From: Bacillota bacterium
GTDB lineage: Bacteria; Bacillota; Sulfobacillia; Sulfobacillales; Sulfobacillaceae
Length of the DNA: 33,581 bases
Direction of reading: 5' to 3'
Assembly: GCA_023488565.1 (NCBI GenBank)
Contig: JAMDDZ010000086.1
Location: 1-33,581 of the forward strand
Every line of letters starts with the position of its first letter. Position 1 is the first letter of the stretch. A model generated the notes under the pieces. That model worked only from the letters and a program-made list of their open reading frames with translations, had not been told where the DNA came from and ran no database searches. Shown here in pieces: positions 24,260-32,720 of the stretch. A program made the translations under genes and the position numbers.

Positions 24260-24998
24260 ACTTGCCATTGTAACGGGTGGTGGGCGCGGCATTGGAGCGG
24301 CCATCGCTGAGGGGCTCGCCCGCCAGAGTGCCCACGTCATCATTGCTGGAAATATGCCCGAACAGCAAGAGAAGCGGGCAGCCGAATTACGCGGGTTAGG
24401 GTATAGCGCTGATGCGTTAGTCCTCGATATCGCTCAGTTTGATTCCGTTGACGAGATGGCCCAAACAGTTTACTCACGGTGGGGGGCACCGTCCATTCTT
24501 GTCAATAACGTGGGAGCGGACAGCATCAAACCGTTCTTGGAAACGGATGAGGGAGAGTGGTGGGAGACTCTAAATGTTAACCTTCTCGGGGCTATGCGCT
24601 GTTGCCGGGTCGTTGTTCCGCTGATGCAACGACAGCATTATGGTCGGATTATCAATATCAGTTCGGATGCGGGACGCGTGGGAACGAGTGGACAAGTCGC
24701 TTATTCGGCAGCCAAAGCAGGTTTGATTGGGTTTACCAAAGCCTTAGCCCGGGAAATGGTCCAAGAGGGTATCACACTGAATGTTGTTTGTCCCGGTCCT
24801 ACGGACACACCTTTGGTGGAGGAAATTCTTCAAGGCCCGCACCCGAAACTTTACCAAGCGCTAAATCGCGCCATTCCAATGAAGCGTTTTGGCCGGCCAG
24901 CAGAGATGGTACCAGCGGTATTAATGTTCGCCAGCCGCGAGGCTAGCTATATGACCGGGCAAACCGTGAGTGTGAGTGGCGGGCTAACCATGATTTAG
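24252..24998 (+). CDS. Short-chain dehydrogenase/reductase
   Basis: 248 residues with GGAGGCCC before the ATG. The Rossmann motif TGGGRGIG is at residues 8-15, followed by NNVG, INISSDAG and YSAAK (catalytic Ser, Tyr, Lys), then CPGPTDTP. Similar SDRs serve as 3-hydroxyacyl-CoA or cyclic hydroxyacyl-CoA dehydrogenases in aromatic and alicyclic acid breakdown. With the enoyl-CoA hydratase next door it may complete a beta-oxidation-like step. Confidence 0.9.
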   Translation: MNELAIVTGGGRGIGAAIAEGLARQSAHVIIAGNMPEQQEKRAAELRGLGYSADALVLDIAQFDSVDEMAQTVYSRWGAPSILVNNVGADSIKPFLETDEGEWWETLNVNLLGAMRCCRVVVPLMQRQHYGRIINISSDAGRVGTSGQVAYSAAKAGLIGFTKALAREMVQEGITLNVVCPGPTDTPLVEEILQGPHPKLYQALNRAIPMKRFGRPAEMVPAVLMFASREASYMTGQTVSVSGGLTMI

Positions 24999-25044
24999 AA
25001 ATCTTTGTGAGTTTATTGAATCCAGAATGGGGAGAGTGACAACT

Positions 25045-25836
25045 GTGTCGGCAGAGACTACATCAATTTTATTGGAGCACGAAGGTGCAGTGGCAAAATT
25101 TATCCTCAATCGTCCACCGGCTAATGCATTGGATGTGTCGACGAGCAGACTTTTGTGGGAACTAATGGAAAAGGTTGCCCAAGATCGGAGCGTGAAGGTT
25201 GTCGTTATCGAAAGCGCTGCTGAGAAGATCTTTTGTGCAGGCGCGGACGTATCCACCGTTGATGCTCATGACGTGCCACTAATGGATAATTTAGGGAAAA
25301 CATTAAAGGACACATTTCTCTTGATGCGGTCTATGCCGCAAATAGTAATCGCAGCGGTCAACGGCCATTGTTTGGGCGGCGGCTTGGAACTGGCTCTTGC
25401 TGCCGACTTTCGTATAGCTAAAGATGGGCCGTCAAAATGGGGCCTCCCAGAGATCAATTTAGGACTGTTTCCGGGTGGGGGAGCGGTTGCGATGATGAGT
25501 CGGTTGGTTGGTTCACAAAGAGCCTTTCGTCTGGCGCTGTTAGGTCAGAGCATCTCAGTGCAACAGGCTTTCTCATGGGGATTAGTGGATGAATTAGTTG
25601 AAGCTGAGAAATTTTCCGAGAGCGTCGACACAATGGCCAAGCAAATTGTTCAAGCGCCATTTGAGGCCGTCACAGATTTGAAGCAAGCAGTGTGGCGAGG
25701 AATAGAAATGCCGCTTTCAGCGGCCTTTGACTTTGAACGAGTGATGCATCGCGACCTGGTTCTAACCTCGGATTGCTACGAAGGTGTGAAAGCCTTTAAA
25801 GAACGGCGAGTTCCCGAGTTTGGAAAGGAAGGATAA
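25045..25836 (+). CDS. Enoyl-CoA hydratase/isomerase family protein
   Basis: The GTG at 25045 is chosen from the GGGGAGAG site 7 bases upstream; the ATG at 25027 has no site. The 263-residue crotonase has NRPPANALD, the oxyanion loop FCAGADV, NGHCLGGGLELALA and WGLPEINLGLFPGGG. Both catalytic glutamate positions are therefore kept. It would hydrate, isomerise or open a CoA-bound ring product. The specific step cannot be told from sequence, as PaaF, PaaG and ring-opening hydratases share this fold. Confidence 0.9.
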   Translation: MSAETTSILLEHEGAVAKFILNRPPANALDVSTSRLLWELMEKVAQDRSVKVVVIESAAEKIFCAGADVSTVDAHDVPLMDNLGKTLKDTFLLMRSMPQIVIAAVNGHCLGGGLELALAADFRIAKDGPSKWGLPEINLGLFPGGGAVAMMSRLVGSQRAFRLALLGQSISVQQAFSWGLVDELVEAEKFSESVDTMAKQIVQAPFEAVTDLKQAVWRGIEMPLSAAFDFERVMHRDLVLTSDCYEGVKAFKERRVPEFGKEG

Positions 25837-25840
25837 CGCG

Positions 25841-26708
25841 ATGAAAGTCGCCGTGTTTAACGACTCGCGTATCGGTGTTGTTCAAAACGATAAGATCATT
25901 GATGTGACAGATACCTGTCCTTACTACGCGTCTACTTGGCCGCCGACCTTTATGTTGTCGTTTATCGAGCACTTTGACACACTGCGCCCGCAAATCGAGG
26001 AGTTAGTGGAGGAGCAAGCTGTCACCGTCCCCCTCAATCAAGCTATACTTCATCCTCCCATTCCCATTCCCACGAAGATCTTGGCGGCACCCGTCAATTA
26101 TCGCTTGCATCAAGAGGAGATGACGGTGAAGGGTGCGGTGTATGAGGGTATGGCGCTGCACACCATTGAGCAATATGGAGTTTTTTTAAAACCGCCTTCT
26201 TCGTTGATTGGGTCAGGGGGAAGGGTGGAACTTCCCTTCCCAGACCGAAGGACAGATCATGAAGGAGAAGTGGGGGTTGTAATTGGGAAAAAGGACGTAA
26301 TATCCCGCGAGACAAGGCTAAGGATTATATCTTTGGCTACACCGGCGTGATGGACATCACAGTTCGCGGTTACGAAGACCGCACTTACCGGAAGGGATTT
26401 GACTCCGTGTGGTAACCAAAGATGAGCTGGTGTGTGAAGAGGATATTTCTTTCGAACTAACGGTCGATGGGATCACTCGGCAAAAATCCACTACCCGCCA
26501 ATTGATTTTTGATATACCTCGCCTAATTGAATTAGCGTCCTTTCAAATGACTCTCTACCCGGGAGACATCATCTCCACTGGCACTCCAGATGGCATGGGT
26601 CCTATCGTCCCGGGAAATGTGGTTAGCCTCACCGTAGAAGGGATTGGTACGTTAAGTGTGACAGTGGCCCATGCTCATCCGGGGACACGACGGGGACTGG
26701 GGAACTAA
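25841..26708 (+). pseudogene. Fumarylacetoacetate hydrolase family gene with two frameshifts
   Basis: The ATG at 25841 has AAGGAAGG as site. The frame runs through ILAAPVNYRLHQEEM and a HEGEVGVVIGKK block, both typical of FAH proteins. Near 26313 it slips. The correct continuation (KDYIFGYTGVMDITVRGYED) is one frame away and hits a stop at about 26413. A third piece in another frame begins VVTKDEL and ends with PGDIISTGTPDGMGP. The usual TPLGPW-like link is also missing near 26405. FAH-family hydrolases include fumarylpyruvate hydrolase of the gentisate route. As it stands the product would be truncated at residue 169. Confidence 0.85.
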
Positions 26709-26772
26709 GATCCCATATTTGGATATAAAAAAGGGAAACAAAGCCAGAAGGTAAAGAAAGGGATGAAAAGTT

Positions 26773-28308
26773 ATGAGTGTCCAATGGGCGTTTGCTGCTG
26801 CATGCGACCGTACGCCCAATCGTCCGGCCGTTGTAGAAGGTTCGGTTCAGTGGTCATATCATGAATTGTACCAACGGACCTTGGCCACGGCTCAAGCACT
26901 GCATGCAGGGGGGCTAAGACCCGGAGATCGCATCTTGGTAGGACTGCGGAACACCAAGGAGCACGTCGCCTTATTTCTTGCAACCCAATTGAGTGGGATA
27001 GTGTACGTGCCGATTAACTTTCGTGTCCATCCTCATTCGGTGAGATATTTTTGGGACTATGTAGGGACTAGCTGTGCGGTTATGGAATCTGACCTTATCC
27101 AAGGGCTCCTCGGAGCTGACCCTTTATGGCGTGAGGTCGAAGCGGCGGGACGACTATGGCCAGGTGATAATCGCTTATGGGATCGGGTTGCGTCGGCGGC
27201 ATCCTCTTCGTCCTCATTGACCGAGGTGAAAGATGGGGATTTGTCGATGGTACTCTTTACCTCTGGCACTACTGGTAATCCGAAAGGGATTCCCTTGACG
27301 CATCAGAACGTGGTGGCGCGCACTATGGGACCTTCTTTAAATTGGGGCTGCCCGCATGACGGTCAAGAGCATGTCATTGGACTCATGCCGCTTTATCACA
27401 CCATTGGGTTACAAGGTTGCTTATTGTATGCGTTATTGCTTAATAATACCTATTACGCGGTCCCCCAATTTTTACCCAAAAGTACATTAGACTTGATTCA
27501 GACAGTGGGTATTACGCATCTCTTCGGTACTCCTACCCACTTATATGCACTTGCTACAGAACCGTCAGTTGCATCTTATGATATGTCCTCATTATCCCAC
27601 GTGCTCTATGGGGGAGCTCCGATGAGCCCCCATGTCATTAAACAATGTGCGAAAGTATTGTGCCCCCGGATTACGTATGTATATGGGAACACAGAAACCT
27701 ACAATGCCTTATTTCATCGGGAAGCTCCGCGAACCTTGGAACAATCGCACACTGGCGTTTACCATCGCGTGCGCGTGGTGGCGATCGGCGGGGGGCCAGA
27801 TGACCTAGTGGCGGTCGGCCAAGAGGGCGAGCTTATTATCGATACCCGCTCGCCGGAATCATTTCAAGGTTACTGGAATTTACCTGAAAAAACCCGAGAA
27901 CGTGTTCGTGAGGGATGGTATTTTACTGGGGATAGCTGCCGATTCGAAGGAGAGAATGAGTTTCATGTGACGGGTCGCGTTGATGACATGATTATTAGCG
28001 GAGCGGAGAATATCCAACCGGTGACGGTAGAAAATGCTCTCTTAGGGCATCCGGATATTTTGGATGTAGCGGTCGCAGGCGTACCGGACGAACGGTGGGG
28101 ACAGGTGGTTAAGGCTTACGTCGTAAGCCGTTCAGACACATTGACTGCCTATGACATTGACCAATGGGTCAAGAACTGCTCGACGTTGGATCCCTATATG
28201 CGTCCACGACAATACCTCTTTTGTCACGAGATTCCGCGCAATCCGAGTGGAAAGATCTTGCGTCAATCTCTCGCAACATTAAAGGAGCAAACCATAGGGA
28301 GGTCTTAG
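26773..28308 (+). CDS. AMP-dependent acyl/aryl-CoA synthetase
   Basis: This 511-residue ANL-superfamily ligase has LFTSGTTGNPKG (ATP loop), PLYHTIGLQG, YGNTET, YFTGD, GRVDDMIISGAENI and a C-terminal PRNPSGKI with the catalytic Lys. It joins a carboxylic acid to CoA via an acyl-adenylate. It is the second CoA ligase in the operon, besides the PaaK-type enzyme, so it may act on a different intermediate. The ribosome site (AAAGGG) is rather far from the ATG at 26773. Confidence 0.9.
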   Translation: MSVQWAFAAACDRTPNRPAVVEGSVQWSYHELYQRTLATAQALHAGGLRPGDRILVGLRNTKEHVALFLATQLSGIVYVPINFRVHPHSVRYFWDYVGTSCAVMESDLIQGLLGADPLWREVEAAGRLWPGDNRLWDRVASAASSSSSLTEVKDGDLSMVLFTSGTTGNPKGIPLTHQNVVARTMGPSLNWGCPHDGQEHVIGLMPLYHTIGLQGCLLYALLLNNTYYAVPQFLPKSTLDLIQTVGITHLFGTPTHLYALATEPSVASYDMSSLSHVLYGGAPMSPHVIKQCAKVLCPRITYVYGNTETYNALFHREAPRTLEQSHTGVYHRVRVVAIGGGPDDLVAVGQEGELIIDTRSPESFQGYWNLPEKTRERVREGWYFTGDSCRFEGENEFHVTGRVDDMIISGAENIQPVTVENALLGHPDILDVAVAGVPDERWGQVVKAYVVSRSDTLTAYDIDQWVKNCSTLDPYMRPRQYLFCHEIPRNPSGKILRQSLATLKEQTIGRS

Positions 28309-28311
28309 CCA

Positions 28312-29361
28312 GTGAGCCAGGAGGATTACTACCAGGACGTACGGGAGCACCATTTGGAACCGCTTTGGACGATTGGTGACTGGTTTTTATCCAACGAACC
28401 CTTGAGAGTGTACCGTCCCTATCAATGGCATTGGAGTGACGTCTATCCGCGGTTGATGGCGGCGGCCGACCATATGGTGCCAGGTCAGGGGGGAGCGCGT
28501 CGTGTCCTAGTCTATGCGCACCCGGACCTAACCCAAACGCTCGGGACTACACATACCTTAAACGTCGCCATGCAGATGATTTTGCCCGGTGAAGAAGCCC
28601 CGGCCCATCGGCATACACCGTTAGCGATTCGTTTTATCATCACTGGTCAAGGAGCCTCGACCACCGTGAATGGCGAACGGATGGCGATGGGATCCGGCGA
28701 CTTTCTGGTGACACCGCGCTGGGCTTGGCACGACCATCGCCACGAAGGAGAGGGCCCGATGGTTTGGATGGATGGGTTAGATATTCCTCTGACACGATGG
28801 ATGGGGGGAATGTTCGTGGAGCCGTATTCCGCATCTATGCAAGAGGAAAGTGTGCCGTCGCAACAATCCGCCAAGGTGTTCGGCACAGCCGGTATTTATC
28901 CAAAGGTCAGTGAAGACTTCAAGACCGCGAATGGCTCGCTAATGGTCTATCCATGGGAAGCTACTCGAAAAGCGTTGGAAGCGGTTCGTGAAGTCGCTCT
29001 TAATCCCTTTGACGGAGCCATCGTAGAATATCGCAATCCGCGATCCGGCGGTCCAGTTTTGCCGAGCCTGGGTGCGACGATGCAATCCCTGCAACCGAGG
29101 GAGACCACGAAAACGCATCGTCATACCTCAAGTGTGGCTTATTATGTCTTTCGAGGAGAGGGTTGCACAGACATTGACGGCCAGATGTATGACTGGAGTC
29201 AAGGGGACGTAATCGTGATTCCACCATGGCATTGGCATCGGCATCGCAATATGTCCTCCACCCAAGAGGCGCTGCTGTTTGCAATAAACGATGAGCCGGT
29301 AATGCAAAACTTGGGACTTTACCGAGAGGAGGGTTTGCCGAGTGAACGTGACGCGGACTAA
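28312..29361 (+). CDS. Gentisate 1,2-dioxygenase family bicupin (copy 2)
   Basis: GTG start after AGGGAGG, 3 bases from the synthetase stop. The 349-residue protein parallels copy 1 at 13440-14489 along its length: APAHRHTPLAIRFI, TVNGERMAMGSGDF and TPRWAWHDH in cupin 1, THRHTSSVAYYVF and PPWHWHRHRN in cupin 2. Predicted to cleave gentisate or a relative to maleylpyruvate-type products with Fe(II) and O2. Its place between CoA-ester genes is unusual, because ring cleavage here would need the free acid. Confidence 0.88.
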   Translation: MSQEDYYQDVREHHLEPLWTIGDWFLSNEPLRVYRPYQWHWSDVYPRLMAAADHMVPGQGGARRVLVYAHPDLTQTLGTTHTLNVAMQMILPGEEAPAHRHTPLAIRFIITGQGASTTVNGERMAMGSGDFLVTPRWAWHDHRHEGEGPMVWMDGLDIPLTRWMGGMFVEPYSASMQEESVPSQQSAKVFGTAGIYPKVSEDFKTANGSLMVYPWEATRKALEAVREVALNPFDGAIVEYRNPRSGGPVLPSLGATMQSLQPRETTKTHRHTSSVAYYVFRGEGCTDIDGQMYDWSQGDVIVIPPWHWHRHRNMSSTQEALLFAINDEPVMQNLGLYREEGLPSERDAD

Positions 29362-30571
29362 GGAGTGCCAAAGGGCAGCAGGACCTCTTGAGGGTGTCAC
29401 GGTTGTTGAACTGGGGAGTCTGATTGCGGGACCGTTTGCGACGCGCTTATTAGGGGATTATGGGGCGCGGGTGATTAAGGTGGAGGCACCTGATGCCCTG
29501 GACCCGATGCGGGACTGGGGACACGTCACGTATCGCGATCGGCACTTATGGTGGCTGACCCAAGCTCGGAATAAAGAACTCATTACTTTGAATCTTCGCA
29601 CGCGCAAGGGCCAAGACCTGTTTCGGCAATTGGTGCCGCATATCGATATCGTGGTCGAGAATTTTCGGCCCGGCACGCTTGAAAAATGGGAACTTGCCTG
29701 GGAAACCTTACACGCGTTGAACCCACGGCTGATACTGGTCCGCGTTTCTGGATTTGGGCAAACAGGTCCCTATCGCGAGAGAACCGGATTTGGTTCGGTG
29801 GCAGAAGCCATGGGAGGGCTTAGGTATTTGAATGGGTTTCCGGACCGCCCGCCAACCCGCTTTGGCATTTCCCTGGGGGATTCTTTGGGCTCGTTGTATG
29901 CAGTAATTGGAGCTCTTGCGGCTATCCATGCCCGGGAGAAGACAGGGGAGGGGCAGATGGTGGATTGCGCAATAACCGAAGCCGTGTTCAGCCTCTTGGA
30001 AAGTGCGGTCTCCGAATATGGATTAACTGGGTATGTGCGGGAACGGCAAGGCAATATTCTGCCGGGAATTGCACCGTCGAATACCTACCGAACTAAAGAT
30101 GATCAATATCTAGTCATTGGAGCCAATCAAGACCGCGTCTTTCAGAGACTCACAGAGGTCATGGGAGCACCGAACTTGGCGTCTGATCCAATGTATCAGA
30201 CGCATCAGGCACGGGCCACGCACCAAATGGAGTTGGACCGGATTATTGAATCATGGACAACTCAACACACGCTTGAAGAACTGGCTGCCTGGTTACATGA
30301 GGCTGGAATTCCAGCTGGCCCAATTTATTCCATCGAAGACATCTTTTCCGATCCTCAATTTCGAGCTCGAGAAATGATCTTGCAACAGGAAGCACCTTCT
30401 CTCGGATCTGTCCCGACGCCGGGAATCGTGCCTAAATTTTCTGGGACGCCAGGACAAATCCGGCATTTGGCTCGTGAGCATCCTGGCCAGGACAATCATC
30501 GGGTGTATAGTGAATGGCTGAATCTCTCCGACCGGGATTTGCGAGATTTAGAAGAGGACGGAGTGATTTAA
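29342..30571 (+). CDS. Class III CoA transferase (CaiB/BaiF family)
   Basis: GTG start inside the end of the dioxygenase gene (20-base overlap), with GAGGAGGG as site. The 409-residue protein has GVTVVELGSLIAGPFATRLL, DYGARVIKVEAP, ENFRPGTLEKW, VSGFGQTGPY and the catalytic Asp in GISLGDSLGSL, all hallmarks of the family. It moves CoA between acids, for example succinyl-CoA to a dicarboxylate. The adjacent HMG-CoA-lyase-type gene suggests its CoA ester product is cleaved next. Confidence 0.93.
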   Translation: MNVTRTKECQRAAGPLEGVTVVELGSLIAGPFATRLLGDYGARVIKVEAPDALDPMRDWGHVTYRDRHLWWLTQARNKELITLNLRTRKGQDLFRQLVPHIDIVVENFRPGTLEKWELAWETLHALNPRLILVRVSGFGQTGPYRERTGFGSVAEAMGGLRYLNGFPDRPPTRFGISLGDSLGSLYAVIGALAAIHAREKTGEGQMVDCAITEAVFSLLESAVSEYGLTGYVRERQGNILPGIAPSNTYRTKDDQYLVIGANQDRVFQRLTEVMGAPNLASDPMYQTHQARATHQMELDRIIESWTTQHTLEELAAWLHEAGIPAGPIYSIEDIFSDPQFRAREMILQQEAPSLGSVPTPGIVPKFSGTPGQIRHLAREHPGQDNHRVYSEWLNLSDRDLRDLEEDGVI

Positions 30572-30588
30572 TGGAGGGAGGAAAGGAC

Positions 30589-31476
30589 ATGGAGTCCGGA
30601 CAAGTTACGTTGGTGGATGTAACATTAAGGGATGGGTTACAAGACCAACCTCGGGTTGTCTCGACTGAGGATAAGGTGATGTTGGCAGAACTCTTGGTTC
30701 AAGCGGGATATAGGGAACTCGAAGTAACCTCTTTCATGCGTCCGGATTGGATTCCACAAACGGCGGATGCCGAAAGGGTTCTGAAAGGGTTTTCCTCAAG
30801 GCCAGGAGTTCAACGACATGTGCTGGTGCCTAACCGCCGCGGGCTAGATCGGGCGCTGACGACGGATGCGGAGGTGTTAACGTTTGTAATATCCGCAAGC
30901 ACCGCACACAATCAACGAAATCTCAATCGCACAACGGACGAGAGTTTGGCTCAGGTTGCTCCATTAATTGAGGAGGCTAAGAGAGCCGGAAAATGGGTGC
31001 GGGGAACGGTGTCGACTGCTTTTGGCTGTACAATCCAAGGCCCGATTGCGCCAAACGCCGTGTGGATGGTTGTTGATCGCTATCTCGAGGCTGGAGTCGA
31101 TCAGGTATGTCTTGCCGATACCGTCGGGTTAGCGACGCCAAAGGGTTTTAACGAAGTGATGGAGAGGGTGTTGGATGGCCTGTCCCCCGGGATGCTAGGC
31201 CTACACCTTCATGAAGGTGCTGCGGTCTCGATTTTAACCATTGTTCAGCAGGCGCTCGACATGGGCTTACGGGTTTTCGATAGTGCGATTGCAGGGTTGG
31301 GCGGCTGTCCTTTTGCCCCCGGTGCAAAAGGCAATCTTAAGGCTGAACGGTTGATTCCATATCTTGAAGCTCGCGGATTTGCCACCGGTATAGACTCGGG
31401 GCAGTTACCGACCATTGCATTAACGCTGGGGATGGCTTTAGGCGATGGACCTCTAGTGACACGCCGTACGTCCTAA
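30589..31476 (+). CDS. Hydroxymethylglutaryl-CoA lyase family protein
   Basis: The ATG at 30589 is used because GGGAGG lies 7 bases upstream; the ATG at 30571 lacks a site. 295 residues. DVTLRDGLQDQP, LEVTSFMRPDWIPQ, GCTIQGPIAPN, LADTVGLATP and GLGGCPFAPGAKGN are the metal-binding and cysteine-loop motifs of HMG-CoA lyases. The enzyme would cleave a 3-hydroxy-dicarboxyl-CoA into acetyl-CoA and a keto acid. In this family (R)-citramalyl-CoA lyases also occur, and the neighbouring CaiB transferase fits that pairing. It is the last gene of the operon. Confidence 0.9.
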   Translation: MESGQVTLVDVTLRDGLQDQPRVVSTEDKVMLAELLVQAGYRELEVTSFMRPDWIPQTADAERVLKGFSSRPGVQRHVLVPNRRGLDRALTTDAEVLTFVISASTAHNQRNLNRTTDESLAQVAPLIEEAKRAGKWVRGTVSTAFGCTIQGPIAPNAVWMVVDRYLEAGVDQVCLADTVGLATPKGFNEVMERVLDGLSPGMLGLHLHEGAAVSILTIVQQALDMGLRVFDSAIAGLGGCPFAPGAKGNLKAERLIPYLEARGFATGIDSGQLPTIALTLGMALGDGPLVTRRTS

Positions 31477-31522
31477 CAAATCACATGAGCATAACCTAAA
31501 AGCATTTCGCTGATATCTGTGG

Positions 31523-31547
31523 CGCTTAGCCTACGAGGGCATAAGCG
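31523..31547. repeat. Hairpin downstream of the HMG-CoA-lyase-type gene
   Basis: CGCTTA (31523-31528) and TAAGCG (31542-31547) with an inner GCC/GGC form a stem, but no T-tract follows. It could mark the operon's 3' end. Confidence 0.4.
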
Positions 31548-31574
31548 TCAAGCCTACTATTCCATAAGATGAAC

Positions 31575-31594
31575 CGAGGGAACTAGTTCCCTCG
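31575..31594. repeat. Perfect 20-bp palindrome
   Basis: CGAGGGAACTAGTTCCCTCG equals its own reverse complement. It lies between the convergent catabolic and tRNA operons and may act as a bidirectional hairpin or protein site. Confidence 0.55.
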
Positions 31595-31660
31595 TAGACA
31601 CGCGAAGCATTCCATCCGGACATACGCGATGCCGCACGGTCACGGCATCTAGACTAATCA

Positions 31661-31689
31661 TAAAAAAATCCCTAGCCCAATAAGCTAAG
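31661..31689 (-). terminator. Intrinsic terminator of the tRNA operon
   Basis: On the minus strand CTTAGC and GCTAGG pair (one wobble) across TTATTGG, followed by A and seven T. It starts 11 bases after the tRNA-Val CCA end. Confidence 0.7.
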
Positions 31690-31699
31690 CGACTTTGAA

Positions 31700-31774
31700 T
31701 GGTGGGCACGACAGGTATCGAACCTGTGACCTCTTGCGTGTGAAGCAAGCGCTCTACCACTGAGCTACGCGCCC
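31700..31774 (-). tRNA. tRNA-Val (anticodon CAC)
   Basis: Full cloverleaf on the minus strand: acceptor GGGCGCG/CGTGCCC, D-arm with AGCTCAGTGGTAGAGC, anticodon stem CTTGC/GCAAG with loop TTCACAC, TTCGATA T-loop and encoded CCA. An apparent protein reading across it on the minus strand is an artefact of tRNA sequence. Confidence 0.95.
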
Positions 31775-31796
31775 ATTTTGGTTTGCGGTACACGGC

Positions 31797-31871
31797 TGGT
31801 GGGCCCAGAAGGATTCGAACCTCCGACCAACCGGTTATGAGCCGGCAGCTCTACCGCTGAGCTATGGGCCC
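31797..31871 (-). tRNA. tRNA with CAT anticodon (Met or Ile2)
   Basis: Acceptor GGGCCCA/TGGGCCC, anticodon stem GCCGG/CCGGT with loop CTCATAA, TTCGAAT T-loop, CCA encoded. A CAT anticodon can serve as elongator Met or, after lysidine modification, as Ile2; sequence alone does not settle it. The paired first acceptor base argues against initiator fMet. Confidence 0.93.
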
Positions 31872-31879
31872 AAAAATAA

Positions 31880-31955
31880 TGGCTCCTCGAGCAGGACTCG
31901 AACCTGCAACCACCCGGTTAACAGCCGGGTGCTCTACCAATTGAGCTATCGAGGA
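31880..31955 (-). tRNA. tRNA-Asn (anticodon GTT)
   Basis: Acceptor TCCTCGA/TCGAGGA, anticodon stem CCCGG/CCGGG with loop CTGTTAA, TTCGAGT T-loop, discriminator G and encoded CCA. It is the first gene of the three-tRNA operon. Confidence 0.95.
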
Positions 31956-31972
31956 GTGTTCCGACAAATGAC

Positions 31973-32001
31973 ATCTTAGCAGGCTCGAGCCTTAGCGTCA
32001 A
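31973..32001 (-). promoter_or_regulatory. Promoter of the tRNA operon
   Basis: TTGACG (32001-31996), a 17-base spacer containing GGCTCGAGCC, and TAAGAT (31978-31973) lie 17 bases before tRNA-Asn. Confidence 0.75.
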
Positions 32002-32116
32002 GTACTACTGCCGTGTTTTTAATGGTATTGTACCCGGTAAGTTTTAAGTTATGCAGTAGGAAATTAGGAGAAAGCGTCGAATTCGTATTTAATAGACCAT
32101 TTTAGGGAGGATGCTT

Positions 32117-32713
32117 GTGGCGGGCAATATTAAAGTGATTACAGGGGAAATGTTTTCTGGAAAATCCAAAGAGTTGTCTCGGCTCATAGAGCGGGCTTTA
32201 ATCGCAGACCTTACAGTTGATGTGTTTTATCCTGTTTTTTCTTCTCGTGACAGTTCACGGGATATAGAGCGCCGGGTTGCCGAATTGCGTGGCTCATTGA
32301 CCATCATGGGGGTGCCTGATGGTAGCGCTCGAGCACTTATCACTCTGATTAATCCTGGAGCCGATGTAGTGGCTATCGATGAAGCCCAATTTTTCACCCA
32401 TGATTTGGTTGATGTGGTAAAAAAATTGAGGCACGATGGAAAGCGAGTCTTGATCGCAGGATTAGATTTAGATTACCAGGAAAACCCGTTTGGGTGCATG
32501 GGGGCTTTGATGTGTATAGCTGACGATGTTATGAAGGTCCATGCGGTATGTACTGCCTGTAAAAAGTCTGATGCTTTTATTTCCTATCGGCTATCTGCTG
32601 AATCTGGCCAGGTAGTGATTGGCGAGAGCAACTATACGGCGCTTTGTGTGGAGTGTTATGATCATGTTATGATGGGCAAACAGGAGAGGACGACGGATTA
32701 CCAGACCGCTTGA
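32117..32713 (+). CDS. tdk: Thymidine kinase (type II)
   Basis: The GTG at 32117 fits the AGGGAGG at 32104-32110 better than the ATG at 32111, which touches it. About 198 residues: P-loop GEMFSGKS, DEAQFF, GLDLDYQENPFG, and two CxxC pairs (CTACKK and CVECYD) for the structural zinc. The enzyme phosphorylates thymidine for the salvage pathway. Its 3' end lies within the likely start of trmK. Confidence 0.95.
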   Translation: MAGNIKVITGEMFSGKSKELSRLIERALIADLTVDVFYPVFSSRDSSRDIERRVAELRGSLTIMGVPDGSARALITLINPGADVVAIDEAQFFTHDLVDVVKKLRHDGKRVLIAGLDLDYQENPFGCMGALMCIADDVMKVHAVCTACKKSDAFISYRLSAESGQVVIGESNYTALCVECYDHVMMGKQERTTDYQTA

Positions 32714-32720
32714 AAATCGA

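Noticed and set aside
29342-29371. Overlap of the CoA-transferase start with the dioxygenase end as a possible frameshift fusion
   Set aside because: Both proteins are full length with normal ends, and the overlap is ordinary translational coupling.
31557-31793. 78-residue minus-strand frame reading ARSSVVERLLHTQEVTGSIP
   Set aside because: This is the well-known artefact of translating a tRNA gene; it covers tRNA-Val.
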